Shown one piece after another: positions 33,576-43,133 of a stretch of DNA of 46,290 bases (position 1 is its first letter; the number at the start of each line of letters is the position of its first letter). Below the pieces are notes generated by a model. It had not been told where the DNA came from. It ran no database searches and saw only the letters and a list, made by a program, of their open reading frames with translations. A program made the translations under genes and the position numbers. Source of the stretch: Methylobacter sp. (GTDB taxonomy: Bacteria > Pseudomonadota > Gammaproteobacteria > Methylococcales > Methylomonadaceae). The stretch lies in assembly GCA_030655535.1 (NCBI GenBank), contig JAURVK010000174.1, positions 1 to 46,290 of the forward strand, written 5' to 3'.

Positions 33576-34882
33576 GCGTTAGACAACAGGTTCAAAACTT
33601 ACTGGATTTTATCGATGCCAGTCCCAGTCCCTGGCATGCGGTTAACACCATCGAAGCCCGGCTTGCGACGCAAACTCCGGCGTGGGAGCGTCTCGACGAA
33701 ACCGCCAAATGGACATTGCAGCCGGGCGGGCGTTATTATGTGGTGCGCGACGATTCGTCTATCGTCCTGTTTGTTCAGGGACAAAAACCGCTGGCTGAAA
33801 CCGGGTTTAAAATTATCGGCGCACATACCGATTCCCCCGGCTTGAGGATAAAACCGAATGCTGCAAGTCGCGGGGATGGCTTGTTAAGGCTGGGCGTCGA
33901 GATTTACGGCGCCCCCATTTTGGCGACTTTTACCGACAGGGATTTAAGCCTTGCCGGAAGGATTAGTTATAAAAACGATCAGGGCGACATAGCCAGTCTG
34001 CTGGTCAAATTCGATCAACCGCTGCTGCGTTTGCCTAATCTGGCAATACACATGAACAGAACGGTTAATGAAGACGGCCTAAAACTGCAAAAGCAGACCG
34101 AATTGCCGTTGATCTTATCGGCATCGACCGAAGAGCAACTGCCTAAAGCTTGTTTTTCAGCATTGCTGCAACAGCAAACAGGCATAGCGGCGGCGCGTAT
34201 TTTATCCTGGGACTTGGCTGTGTACGACACCCAGAAAGGCGCTTTCTGGGGCGCGGAAAACGAGTTTTATGCAGACAGCCAACTGGATAATCTGGCTTCC
34301 TGCCATGCCGCGTTGCAGGCATTGCTGGAGCATGACATTTTACAGTCGGACAGTACCTTGGTGTGTGCGTTCTTCGATCATGAAGAAATCGGTAGTGGCA
34401 GCAACAAAGGCGCGGACGGCAGTTTTCTGCCCGATGTACTCCAGCGCATAGCGCTTTCGACCGCAGCAGGCAGCGAAGATGTTGCCAGAGCGCTGGCGAA
34501 AAGTTTCATGATCAGCGCGGATATGGCGCATGCCTATCAGCCTAATTTCCCCAATGCCTACGATGCCGACCATAAAGTCGGCGTCAATAAAGGCCCGGTG
34601 ATTAAAGTCAACGCCAATCAAAGCTACAGCTCGGAAAGCGTCTCGGCAGCGATGTTTGCCGACTGGTGCGAACAGGCCGAAGTGCCGTACCAGACCTATT
34701 CGCACCGTTGCGATATGCCTTGCGGAAGCACCATCGGGCCGATTACGGCCGCAAAACTGGGCATACGCTCAATCGATGTCGGCAGCCCGATGTGGGCGAT
34801 GCACAGCATCAGGGAAAGCGCCGGAGTGCTGGATCATGATTACATGATCAGGGTGATGAAACGGTTTTTTGCAGCGCGTTAA
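33572..34882 (+). CDS. apeB: M18 family aminopeptidase
   Basis: A 436-residue zinc aminopeptidase (aspartyl aminopeptidase family) that removes N-terminal, often acidic, residues in the cytosol. Seen: [20 protein letters not shown] at the N-terminus, metal ligand His in [16 protein letters not shown], Glu pair in [35 protein letters not shown], and the C-terminal [20 protein letters not shown] and [15 protein letters not shown] with the last His. All M18 metal residues are present. Length is the family norm (about 430). It is coupled by 4-nt overlap to msrB and by 1-nt overlap (TAATG) to the AlkB-like gene. Confidence 0.92.
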   Translation: MSVRQQVQNLLDFIDASPSPWHAVNTIEARLATQTPAWERLDETAKWTLQPGGRYYVVRDDSSIVLFVQGQKPLAETGFKIIGAHTDSPGLRIKPNAASRGDGLLRLGVEIYGAPILATFTDRDLSLAGRISYKNDQGDIASLLVKFDQPLLRLPNLAIHMNRTVNEDGLKLQKQTELPLILSASTEEQLPKACFSALLQQQTGIAAARILSWDLAVYDTQKGAFWGAENEFYADSQLDNLASCHAALQALLEHDILQSDSTLVCAFFDHEEIGSGSNKGADGSFLPDVLQRIALSTAAGSEDVARALAKSFMISADMAHAYQPNFPNAYDADHKVGVNKGPVIKVNANQSYSSESVSAAMFADWCEQAEVPYQTYSHRCDMPCGSTIGPITAAKLGIRSIDVGSPMWAMHSIRESAGVLDHDYMIRVMKRFFAAR

Positions 34883-35466
34883 TGATGCCCAACCTAGTCC
34901 CCTTTGACGGCGAGCTTTATTGGGTTCAACAATTTTACCGGCAGCCGGAGTCCGATCTGCTGTTCGCGCAATTGCAGGGCGATCTGGCTTGGCAGGAAGA
35001 AACTATTTTTATTTATGGTCGGTGGGTTAAGGTGCCCCGCCTGATGTGCTGGTACGGCGATCCCGATGCGTGCTATAGCTATTCGGGCGTTAATCATCAG
35101 CCGATGCCGTGGACTCCGGCGTTACAGGCAGTCAGGGAGAAGCTGGAGCGGCAATGCCGCTGTACTTTCAATAGCGTATTAGCCAATTTGTACCGTGACG
35201 GTAAGGACTCGATGGGATGTCATGCCGATGATGAAAAAGAGCTGGGGCAAAATCCGGTGATTGCATCATTGAGCCTGGGCGATCAGCGCTTATTCAAGCT
35301 GCATCATAAAAACTGCCAAGAAAAGCTGGATATAGTTTTAGGCCACGGCGATTTGTTAGTGATGGCAGGCACCTTGCAACACCACTGGATGCATTCGGTG
35401 CCTAAAACCAAAAAAATGAAAACGCCCCGGATTAATTTGACGTTTCGGAAGATTAAGGTGGCTTGA
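34882..35466 (+). CDS. AlkB-like 2-oxoglutarate/Fe(II) dioxygenase
   Basis: A 194-residue member of the AlkB dioxygenase family, closer to the ALKBH2/3-like bacterial group than to E. coli AlkB. These enzymes directly reverse 1-methyladenine and 3-methylcytosine lesions. Fe ligands are His and Asp in MGCHADDEKELG and the distal His in TLQHHWMHSVPK. The 2OG-binding Arg is in PRINLTFRKIK, and the nucleotide-recognition lid includes FNSVLANLYRDGKDS. The ATG overlaps the apeB stop by one base. Its grouping with MsrB hints at a damage-repair unit, which is inference. Confidence 0.9.
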   Translation: MMPNLVPFDGELYWVQQFYRQPESDLLFAQLQGDLAWQEETIFIYGRWVKVPRLMCWYGDPDACYSYSGVNHQPMPWTPALQAVREKLERQCRCTFNSVLANLYRDGKDSMGCHADDEKELGQNPVIASLSLGDQRLFKLHHKNCQEKLDIVLGHGDLLVMAGTLQHHWMHSVPKTKKMKTPRINLTFRKIKVA

Positions 35467-35583
35467 TTTGCCGCGAAGACTCTAACTAGAGCCTCAAGAA
35501 AGAAAGTAAAATTTTGTGTCTTCGGTTTTTTTTAATATAAATTTAAGTCGTGATTCATATCTAATCAACACGCTTTAACTCAG

Positions 35584-35755
35584 TAGACATCTTTCCTAAA
35601 TACAGCTACGTAGGTATGTAGGCAGGAATAAGCCGGTTCAAGCGATAGCGAGAACCGGTGTTTCCGGCGCTCCGGAATTTGCCGGAAACGCTACCACGCG
35701 CTACGCTTGGGTAGTCTTATTCCTGCCTACACAAACTATTTAGGAAAGATGTCTA
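35584..35755. mobile_element. 172-bp MITE with perfect 19-bp inverted ends, TA-flanked
   Basis: TAGACATCTTTCCTAAATA (35584-35602) is exactly inverted at 35737-35755. The outermost TA at both ends is what IS630/Tc1-mariner transposition duplicates, leaving 17-bp ends GACATCTTTCCTAAATA. A second perfect 15-bp inverted pair lies inside (GTAGGCAGGAATAAG 35618-35632; CTTATTCCTGCCTAC 35716-35730), enclosing a GC-rich block with CCGGTTC/GAACCGG and TTTCCGG/CCGGAAA stems. No transposase is encoded, so it would need an enzyme in trans. Confidence 0.8.
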
Positions 35756-35889
35756 GTTACTTTAGTAATGAAAAAATGAAAGCACATCAACAAATGACTG
35801 AAGTCGTAAATGAACAAGATTTAGATGGAAAAATAACAAATACAGCAAAAATGCCTATACTTGTCCAATTATCCTACGCGCCGGAATAG
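35749..35889 (+). pseudogene. short orphan frame between the MITE and the YfiR-like gene
   Basis: An open frame enters from the MITE (first ATG 35749) and runs to a TAG that directly abuts the ATG of the YfiR-like gene (TAGATG). The product part outside the element reads FSNEKMKAHQQMTEVVNEQD and ends KMPILVQLSYAPE. It is not recognised. Since the downstream cassette is tightly packed, this may be the tail of an upstream gene whose start was replaced by the element, or a leader frame. Weakly supported. Confidence 0.3.
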
Positions 35890-36432
35890 ATGAGTATTAT
35901 CAACTTATCAGGTGTTTTTTTTGGCGTAGTCTTATTGCTTTCACAGCAGGTCATCGCTGATGATGTCGATGTCGAATATAAAGTAAAAGCCGGTTATTTA
36001 TACAATTTCACCAAATTTATTACTTGGCCTGAGGATAACAGCGAAACCTTTAATCTCTGTATTGCGGGTGAAGATCCTTTCGGCGATTTAATAGACCCCA
36101 TCGAACAGCGATCAGCTTTTGGACGAGCTATTAAACTATTCAGGTTTAATAGCCTCAATAAAGAGCAGCATTGCCATATTCTTTTTATCAGCGCCTCTAT
36201 CAAAGATAACTTGTTGCTCAAAGGCATGCTAACTGTTCACGATACCAATAAATCGTTAACCGTGGGTGAAAGTAAGGAGTTTGCAGCTCAGGGCGGAATG
36301 ATTGGCTTTGTTAACAGGCAGGACAAAATAAAGTTACAAATTAATCTAAAAATGCTGCAACAGAGTGGTTTAAAAATCAGCGCAAAATTATTGGAAGTTG
36401 CTGAGCTTATTGAGGGAGAAAACAATGATTAA
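35890..36432 (+). CDS. YfiR family (DUF4154) periplasmic protein
   Basis: A 180-residue protein with a signal peptide (hydrophobic core GVFFGVVLLLSQQVIA, cleavage near 24). The mature domain is YfiR-like: VEYKVKAGYLYNFTKFITWP, FNLCIAGEDPFGDLID, HILFISASI and a C-terminal LQINLKMLQQSGLKISAKLL. In Pseudomonas, YfiR binds and inhibits the diguanylate cyclase YfiN in the periplasm. Here it overlaps by 8 nt with the gene for a membrane GGDEF/EAL protein whose N-terminal layout is YfiN-like. Two Cys (residues 54 and 98 region) may form a disulfide. Repression of the neighbouring enzyme is the likely role. Confidence 0.88.
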   Translation: MSIINLSGVFFGVVLLLSQQVIADDVDVEYKVKAGYLYNFTKFITWPEDNSETFNLCIAGEDPFGDLIDPIEQRSAFGRAIKLFRFNSLNKEQHCHILFISASIKDNLLLKGMLTVHDTNKSLTVGESKEFAAQGGMIGFVNRQDKIKLQINLKMLQQSGLKISAKLLEVAELIEGENND

Positions 36433-38827
36433 ATTTATTCGTAATCTGTCAATAAACCACAAATTGCTGCTAATTTTATTATTTTCCAGTGTTTCATCGT
36501 TATTGTTTGCCGGTGTGCTTTTGATAGTGCTTGAGATCTCAGAGTTCCAGAAAAATACTCGGGATGATTTGTCAATCCTGGCTCAAATCATAGGTAATCG
36601 CAGCACCGCTGCATTAATGTTTGGGGACAGGGACTTGGCTAATGAAAATTTGGCTGTATTTAACAACCTGCCGGATGTGCAGGCGGCTTGTCTTTATGAT
36701 GCGCAAGACGCTGTTTTTGCGCAATTACAGAAAAACAGAGATCAGGAATGGACATGTCCTGTATCAGTTAAAGCTGAAAAAACCCGATTTGAAGATACTT
36801 ATTTACGTGTAGTTCAGCCGATTATTGTAGATACGGCGGAAGTAGGCACGGTTTATATTCAGGCCGATTTGACTCCGGCTTACTGGCGCAAAGTGCAATT
36901 TATAGGGCTGATATTTTTAGTGTTGGCGGGGATATCGATACTAACCTTCTTCCTGTCAACTCCGCTGTTGAAGCTTATTTCCTCGCCGATAAGAAAACTT
37001 GTCGATAAAGTTAAAAAAATTAGCGAGACACAAGATTATTCGTTGCGAGCGGTTAAAGTTAATGATGATGAGTTAGGCGTTCTGGTTGATGCCTTTAATG
37101 GCTTGATTGCTACTGTTGAGGCTCAAAACCAGGCTTTGACGCTGGCAAAAGACCGTTATTTGGCGCTTTATGATGATAATCCGACGATGGTGTTTAATCT
37201 GAAGGTAGACGGTCGTATTTTATCGGTTAATCGTACCGGTGCGCGATATCTGGGTTTATCTGTTGACGAAGTGCAAGGTTGTTCGATTTTTGATTTTATT
37301 CATAGGGATGATTTGCCTATCATGCATGATTTGGTTGCATGTTGCTTGACGCGTCCTTTACTGGTCTATAAACAGGAGCTTAGACAAATTTGTAATAAAG
37401 GAAGGATTATTTGGGTTAGGGCCACAGCGAGATTGGTCGAAGCTGAATATCAGCAAAGCAGTTTATTGCTGGTGGGTGAAGATATAACGGAAGCTCGCTT
37501 ATTGAGTGAAAATATTGCTTATCAGGCGAGTCATGATGCCTTGACAGGCTTGGCTAATCGCAGTCAGTTCGATAGTTATATTAAGCAGGCAGTCGCATTG
37601 GCTTATGCCGATAATTCGGAGCATATTTTGTGTTATCTGGATCTGGATCAATTTAAAGTGGTTAACGATACCTGCGGACATCTTGCCGGCGATGAATTGC
37701 TTAGACAGTTGGGTGAGTTGTTAAGGAAGCATACCAGGAAGCAAGATTTTGTAGCCCGTCTGGGCGGTGACGAGTTTGGCGTGTTGATGATCAATTGCTC
37801 ATTAAATGAGGCGTTTCGAGCCTGTGAGAATTTACGCGATTTGGTTAAAGATTTCCGTTTTGGCTGGGAAGATAGGGGCTTTACCATCGGCGTGAGTATC
37901 GGTATTTCAGCGATAAACGGTTCCAGCGGTAATGCCGTCGATCTGCTTAAAGAGGCCGATGCAGCCTGTTATGCGGCAAAAGATAATGGTCGCAATCGGG
38001 TGCATGTGTTTAGTCCTGATGATGAAGAGCTGGCGATGAGGCAGGGAGAAATGCAATGGGTAGAAAAAATCCGGCAGGGGCTGGAGAAAAATAGGTTTTA
38101 CCTGTACGGGCAGCCGATAGTCGCAATTGCTCATCATGAGGAAGGCTTGCATTTTGAAGCGTTGGTTCGTTATCAGGACGATGATGGTCGTATTATTCCC
38201 CCCGGCGCATTTTTACCGGCTGCAGAACGTTATAATCTGGCGCCCGCGCTGGATCGCTGGGTTATCAGTCATTTGTTTGAATGGATAGCGACGAAGCCGG
38301 ATTTTCTGGATAAGCTATCGTTGTGTTCGATTAATTTATCCGGCCTGTCGATGTCCGATGAAACCATGCCGGCGTTTCTTGCTGAACAATTCTCCAAGTG
38401 GGAAATTCCGGCACATAAGATCTGTTTTGAGGTCACCGAAACAGCCGCTATCGCCAATTTATCCCATGCGATTCAATTCATTACGCAATTAAAAGAGCGG
38501 GGCTGTTTGTTTTCACTGGATGACTTTGGCAGCGGCTTGTCTTCTTTTGCCTATTTAAAAAACCTGCCGGTCGATTTTCTTAAAATTGACGGCTTGTTTG
38601 TTAAGGATATACTCGATGATAAAGTGGATCTTGCCATGGTGAAATCAATTAACGAAGTCGGGCAGGTTATGGGCAAAAAAACGATTGCCGAATTTGTTGA
38701 AAATGAAAAAATCTTCAATTTGCTAAATGTTCTGGGCGTGGATTATGCGCAAGGTTACGGTATCGGCAAACCAGTGCCATTGGATGAGCTTAAACTAATA
38801 AAATCTTTTGCAGCGGCTTCAAAATGA
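36425..38827 (+). CDS. YfiN-like membrane PAS-GGDEF-EAL cyclic-di-GMP enzyme
   Basis: An 800-residue inner-membrane protein from ATG 36425 (GAGGGAGAAAAC before it; the earlier ATG at 36398 lies inside yfiR). TM1 about 13-37, periplasmic CHASE8-like domain 40-150, TM2 158-182, HAMP 183-236, PAS about 245-360, GGDEF domain 365-530 with GGDEF at 447-450 plus E, EAL domain about 545-795. EAL motif is at 578-580, with further catalytic signatures CSINLSG, CFEVTET and SLDDFGSG (697-704). Both halves keep catalytic residues, so either synthesis or breakdown is possible. The N-terminal layout is that of YfiN/TpbB. The stop overlaps the TonB receptor start (ATGA). Confidence 0.9.
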   Translation: MIKFIRNLSINHKLLLILLFSSVSSLLFAGVLLIVLEISEFQKNTRDDLSILAQIIGNRSTAALMFGDRDLANENLAVFNNLPDVQAACLYDAQDAVFAQLQKNRDQEWTCPVSVKAEKTRFEDTYLRVVQPIIVDTAEVGTVYIQADLTPAYWRKVQFIGLIFLVLAGISILTFFLSTPLLKLISSPIRKLVDKVKKISETQDYSLRAVKVNDDELGVLVDAFNGLIATVEAQNQALTLAKDRYLALYDDNPTMVFNLKVDGRILSVNRTGARYLGLSVDEVQGCSIFDFIHRDDLPIMHDLVACCLTRPLLVYKQELRQICNKGRIIWVRATARLVEAEYQQSSLLLVGEDITEARLLSENIAYQASHDALTGLANRSQFDSYIKQAVALAYADNSEHILCYLDLDQFKVVNDTCGHLAGDELLRQLGELLRKHTRKQDFVARLGGDEFGVLMINCSLNEAFRACENLRDLVKDFRFGWEDRGFTIGVSIGISAINGSSGNAVDLLKEADAACYAAKDNGRNRVHVFSPDDEELAMRQGEMQWVEKIRQGLEKNRFYLYGQPIVAIAHHEEGLHFEALVRYQDDDGRIIPPGAFLPAAERYNLAPALDRWVISHLFEWIATKPDFLDKLSLCSINLSGLSMSDETMPAFLAEQFSKWEIPAHKICFEVTETAAIANLSHAIQFITQLKERGCLFSLDDFGSGLSSFAYLKNLPVDFLKIDGLFVKDILDDKVDLAMVKSINEVGQVMGKKTIAEFVENEKIFNLLNVLGVDYAQGYGIGKPVPLDELKLIKSFAAASK

Positions 38828-40938
38828 ACGTTAAATTTACCATAATTGTCAGCTGGTTAGCGACTTTTAGCTACTTCAGTTCATGCGATGCAAGTGCTGA
38901 CGACTTAATGGATCTGTCTCTGGATGAATTGGGTGCAATTCCTGTTAGCGCTATTGCTACAGGGACGTCAAAACCTATTTTTCAGTCTGCTGCAGTGACC
39001 AGCGTGATTACCGCCGAGCAAATCAAATCCATGGGCGCAACCGAGCTGCATGAGGTTCTGGAAACAGTGCCCGGCATGCATGGTAGTCTGCAAAGAAGTA
39101 CATACGATTATAATTACAGTGTGCGTGGTATACAGAATGCAACCAATTCACAACTTCTGATATTGTTAAACGGTACGCGCATTACTACGCCGTTCCGTGG
39201 TACAACGATGTCCGCTTTGGAGCTGCCTGTTGAAGCAATTCAACGCGTGGAAGTCATCAGGGGGCCTGGGTCAGCACTTTATGGCGCGGATGCGTTTGCT
39301 GGCGTTATTAATATCATTACCAAAAAAGCGGCTGATATAAAGGGGTCGAAAGTTGGCGTTCGCGCGGGTGAATGGGACACACAAAGTGCCTGGGGTCAAC
39401 ACGGCGCCAAGTGGGCCGGCTGGGATGTCGCGACCAGTCTGCAATATCAGCATACCAGCGGTGATGATGGGAGGATTCTTAATGCTGACCTTCAAACCAC
39501 TAAAGATAATGCGTTTGGGACTCACGCCTCTCATGCTCCCGGTCCCATGAATACGCGCTATGAAACTCTCAATGGACATCTTAATCTACAGCGCAAGCAT
39601 TGGGATATTGGTTTCTGGGCATTTAATTCAATTAACGCAGGCACTCGTGCTGGTGTTAACGCAACGCTGGATCCAAACGGCAAGACTAACGGGGAACAAT
39701 ATCTGGGGGATGTGCGTTTTTCCACAGAAGACTGGTTTGACGATTTGGAATTGACGGCACATTTGAGTTATTTGCAGGCTGATTTTAACGCGGCATTTCA
39801 GGTTTTTCCAAATAATGCCAGCCTGCCGGGCACTGGAAATATTGCTAATACGCTTGATCCTTCAATACCCAGGACTTTATTTCCTAACGGTGTCAATAAT
39901 AATTTAGGGCGAATAGAGAAAATTCCATCAATTGAGTTGAGTTCAGTCTATAAGGGTTGGGGCAATCATCTGTTACGGTTAGGTACGGGCTTTCGGTATG
40001 AAGAAATTACTACCAGTGATAGTAGAAATTTCGGCTATGGTATGCCGCTGCCCGCTGTGGTTAACGGCACTTTAACTAATGTGACTGGTACACAGTTCGT
40101 TTATTTACCCGATACCCATCGATCAATCTGGTCTGCTGTAGCGCAGGATGAATGGCAATTCGCTAAAAACTGGCAGCTGACAGCGGGCGTGCGATTCGAT
40201 AACTATTCTGATTTTGGCAGCACCATCAATCCGCGCGCCGCCCTGGTTTGGGATATTAATGAACAGCTGACCAGCAAACTGTTGTATGGTAAAGCCTTTA
40301 GGGCGCCTAACTTCTCGGAACAAGGCAACCAGAATAATCCGGTTATCATAGGCAACAAGCAGTTAAAACCGGAAACCATTAATACCGTTGAATGGGCCAT
40401 TGATTATCGTCCTTTCTCTTCACTGAGAACGGCGGTCAATGTATATTATTATGAAATTAAAAATCTTATCGCGATACCGGCAGGATCTGTTACCTTTCAA
40501 AATAGCGGTAATCAAAACGGTTACGGTACCGAACTGGAATGGAACTGGCAAGCCACTGAAAAATGGAATGTGATGGGTAATTATGCATGGCAAAATGCTC
40601 GTAACACCACCAATCGCAGCCGGGTAACCGGCGTACCTGAACATCATGTTTATACGGCAGTCGGCTGGCAGTTTTTACCGCAGTGGCAATTACAGCCGCA
40701 GATTAACTGGATTGGCAGCCGAACCAGTGCATTTGGCGATAATAGATCATTGAAAGATTATGAAACGATAGATTTAACATTAAGGGGCAAAAAACTATTT
40801 GGACACCACCTTAATCTGACGGCTTCCATACATAATATGTTCGATGCTAATAATCTTGAGCCTGCCAGTCCTGCATTGCCGCAAAATATCCCGTTGCAGG
40901 GAAGAAGCTTTTACATTGAAGCGGCGATTGGCTTTTAA
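38824..40938 (+). CDS. TonB-dependent outer-membrane receptor
   Basis: A 704-residue outer-membrane receptor. Signal peptide about 1-25, then DDLMDLSLDELGAIPVSAIA, the short N-terminal motif of the receptor subgroup often found beside DUF4154 genes. The plug domain (about 45-165) has VITAEQIKSMGATELHEVLE, SVRGIQNATNSQLLILLNGT and VEVIRGPGSALYGADAFAGV. The barrel (about 180-704) contains LLYGKAFRAPNFSEQGNQNN and ends in the aromatic SFYIEAAIGF required for insertion. Ligand unknown; the subgroup resembles siderophore, cobalamin and colicin-I receptors. Start overlaps the GGDEF/EAL gene by 4 nt, so this is the last gene of a three-gene unit. Confidence 0.92.
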   Translation: MNVKFTIIVSWLATFSYFSSCDASADDLMDLSLDELGAIPVSAIATGTSKPIFQSAAVTSVITAEQIKSMGATELHEVLETVPGMHGSLQRSTYDYNYSVRGIQNATNSQLLILLNGTRITTPFRGTTMSALELPVEAIQRVEVIRGPGSALYGADAFAGVINIITKKAADIKGSKVGVRAGEWDTQSAWGQHGAKWAGWDVATSLQYQHTSGDDGRILNADLQTTKDNAFGTHASHAPGPMNTRYETLNGHLNLQRKHWDIGFWAFNSINAGTRAGVNATLDPNGKTNGEQYLGDVRFSTEDWFDDLELTAHLSYLQADFNAAFQVFPNNASLPGTGNIANTLDPSIPRTLFPNGVNNNLGRIEKIPSIELSSVYKGWGNHLLRLGTGFRYEEITTSDSRNFGYGMPLPAVVNGTLTNVTGTQFVYLPDTHRSIWSAVAQDEWQFAKNWQLTAGVRFDNYSDFGSTINPRAALVWDINEQLTSKLLYGKAFRAPNFSEQGNQNNPVIIGNKQLKPETINTVEWAIDYRPFSSLRTAVNVYYYEIKNLIAIPAGSVTFQNSGNQNGYGTELEWNWQATEKWNVMGNYAWQNARNTTNRSRVTGVPEHHVYTAVGWQFLPQWQLQPQINWIGSRTSAFGDNRSLKDYETIDLTLRGKKLFGHHLNLTASIHNMFDANNLEPASPALPQNIPLQGRSFYIEAAIGF

Positions 40939-41004
40939 TAGAATAAGCGAATATGTCCAATTTACAGGATGTTAATATAATATTGCAGCGGCAGTCGGTA
41001 TTTT

Positions 41005-41742
41005 TTATCGTGGACGGAATTCCCCGTTATTAGTCAGCATATTCCAGTAATTCAAATCTTTTTTAGCAACGCTATCCAGAAGCTCATCTACCTTAATCAC
41101 ACAAGGTTGGCGTAGCCCGTGGTAGTCCACTAATGGACCAATCCCGACAAAATGTATGCCCAATGCCGAAAAAACCCGCATCAAGGCAGGTTCCATAATT
41201 GCGTACCAGTAATGAATGTTATTTTCAGAACTCATTTTAATCGCACATGCAAACAAAGCCAGTGTCAAATGAGAAGATATCATCTTCTCTTCTTGTTCAA
41301 ATATAATCTCTAAATCAACAGCGTCAATAGTGGTCAATAATTGCTGTTCGTTTTTTCTTCGCCTAAACTCTTTCGACACACAAAATCTGGACAACTCAGC
41401 CAGATTATGCCGGGGCATGGTTTTTAATAAATTAACATTATCAATCTGGCTGTGTTTTTCCATTGGAAATGGTTTTTCTCGATTATTGGCATCTGGCAGA
41501 ATAAGACGGGTAGTTGCGATATAAATTCCAAGCCCACGATGGCGAATAAGATAATGACTTGAATGCGGGTCATATTCATCAAATTCTATTCCTTCAGGAA
41601 ATTCTTCGGGATTTTGAAACCCCATTTCAACACAATATACTTGATAACGTAACTTATATACCTCATGCTTGAGTTCGTCGGAGATCGCAGGGATCATCTC
41701 GAAATATTTATTAAAAATAGCAGTATCATTCATTTCTGGCAT
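41005..41742 (-). CDS. PEP-CTERM/exosortase system-associated acyltransferase
   Basis: A 245-residue GNAT-fold protein, related to acyl-homoserine-lactone synthases, of the group tied to exosortase/PEP-CTERM loci. Signature parts: VYKLRYQVYCVEMGFQNPEE, FDEYDPHSSHYLIRH, IYIATTRLILPDAN, HNLAELSRFCVSKEFRRRKN and MRVFSALGIHFVGIGPLVDY. The Arg-rich FRRRKN loop is the probable acyl-CoA contact. No exosortase, PEP-CTERM protein or polysaccharide gene is in the window, so this copy is solitary. Role is unknown even in the family; synthesis of a signal or acylation of an envelope component is inferred. Confidence 0.85.
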   Translation of the reverse strand: MPEMNDTAIFNKYFEMIPAISDELKHEVYKLRYQVYCVEMGFQNPEEFPEGIEFDEYDPHSSHYLIRHRGLGIYIATTRLILPDANNREKPFPMEKHSQIDNVNLLKTMPRHNLAELSRFCVSKEFRRRKNEQQLLTTIDAVDLEIIFEQEEKMISSHLTLALFACAIKMSSENNIHYWYAIMEPALMRVFSALGIHFVGIGPLVDYHGLRQPCVIKVDELLDSVAKKDLNYWNMLTNNGEFRPR

Positions 41743-41800
41743 TTGTCTAAAAACCGTATTTTAATCACACCGCATAAATAAACGGGGATGCCAAAAAAAC

Positions 41801-43075
41801 TCACCGAATAGCCTTAAAACCAATATCGGTGCGGTAATAGACTTTATCCCAGTGGATGCGGTCGGCTAGCACATAGGCTCTGCTTTGGGCTTCTTTAATA
41901 TCATGCCCTAAAGCGCAAGCGCATAATACCCGCCCGCCCGCCGTGACCAGATCGTTGCCGACTTGTTTAGTGGCAGCATGAAACACCTTGCTGTCTTCGT
42001 GCTCCTCGCCAGGCAAGCCGGAAATAACCGCACCGCTTTGATAGGCGTCGGGATAGCCGCCTGCTGCTAACACTATGCCTAATGCGGCGCGCTCGTCCCA
42101 ATCGCTGGTGGTCTTATCGAGATTTCCAGCCAGCGCGGCTTCGATAAGATCTACCAGATCGCTGTTCAGTCGCATCATGATCGGCTGCGTTTCAGGGTCG
42201 CCAAAGCGGCAGTTGTATTCCAGCACTTTAATCGAACCGTCGGCACTAATCATCAATCCTGCGTAGAGAAAGCCGGTATAAGGCAGGCCGTCTTCCGCCA
42301 TGCCTTTCAAGGTCGGCTCGATCACATCGCGCATGACCTTGTCGTGGATTTCAGGGGTGACGACGGGAGCAGGCGAATAAGCGCCCATGCCGCCGGTGTT
42401 GGGGCCCTGGTCGCCATTATCACGGGCTTTGTGATCCTGCGAGGTCGCCATCGGCAAGGCGTGTTTGCCGTCGGCTATGACTATAAAGCTGGCTTCCTCG
42501 CCGGTCAGGAATTCTTCTATGACGACGCGGTTGCCAGCCTCGCCGAACACATTGCCGGATAACATGTCCTCGACGGCGGCTATTGCTTCCTGTTCGGTCT
42601 GGGCGACGATCACGCCTTTGCCGGCCGCCAAGCCGTCCGCCTTGACCACAATCGGCGCGCCTTGTTGCTTGATGTAAGCTATGGCTTGCTGCTGGTCGGT
42701 AAAGGATTGGAAAGCGGCGGTCGGGATGTGGTGGCGGATCATGAAGTCTTTGCAAAAAGTCTTCGAGCCTTCCAGTTGCGCGGCTTTTGCGGTCGGGCCG
42801 AAGCACTTCAAACCCGCTTCCTGGAAACGATCGACAATACCCAAAACCAGCGGCACTTCGGGGCCGATGATGGTCAGGCCGACAGCTTCTTTTTGGGCGA
42901 ATGCCAGCAGCGCGGCAATATCGTCAACGGCGATGGCGATGTTTTCAACAGACGCTTCCAGCGCGGTTCCGGCATTGCCGGGCGCGACAAACACTTTTTC
43001 GACTTTGGCGGATTGTTGGGTTTTCCAGGCGAGGGCGTGTTCACGGCCGCCGCTGCCGACGATGAGGATTTTCAT
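41801..43075 (-). CDS. purD: phosphoribosylamine-glycine ligase (GAR synthetase)
   Basis: PurD joins phosphoribosylamine to glycine, the second step of purine synthesis. The 424-residue protein has the N domain start [40 protein letters not shown], the ATP-grasp region ([40 protein letters not shown]) and the conserved [19 protein letters not shown], plus [17 protein letters not shown]. Length is normal. It is downstream of purH on the same strand; the 89-bp gap contains a heptanucleotide repeat array. Confidence 0.96.
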   Translation of the reverse strand: MKILIVGSGGREHALAWKTQQSAKVEKVFVAPGNAGTALEASVENIAIAVDDIAALLAFAQKEAVGLTIIGPEVPLVLGIVDRFQEAGLKCFGPTAKAAQLEGSKTFCKDFMIRHHIPTAAFQSFTDQQQAIAYIKQQGAPIVVKADGLAAGKGVIVAQTEQEAIAAVEDMLSGNVFGEAGNRVVIEEFLTGEEASFIVIADGKHALPMATSQDHKARDNGDQGPNTGGMGAYSPAPVVTPEIHDKVMRDVIEPTLKGMAEDGLPYTGFLYAGLMISADGSIKVLEYNCRFGDPETQPIMMRLNSDLVDLIEAALAGNLDKTTSDWDERAALGIVLAAGGYPDAYQSGAVISGLPGEEHEDSKVFHAATKQVGNDLVTAGGRVLCACALGHDIKEAQSRAYVLADRIHWDKVYYRTDIGFKAIR

Positions 43076-43084
43076 AAGAAGATC

Positions 43085-43133
43085 AGGTTAAAGGTTAAAG
43101 GTTCAAGGTTCAAGGTTCAAGGTTCAAGGTGCA
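43085..43133. repeat. heptanucleotide tandem array (AGGTTCA)n
   Basis: Seven consecutive 7-bp units: two AGGTTAA, four AGGTTCA and one AGGTGCA. A reverse-complement stretch, TTTGACCTTGAACCT (43144-43158), follows, so the array can fold into a hairpin. It fills the purH-purD gap. Copy number may vary between strains. Confidence 0.75.
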
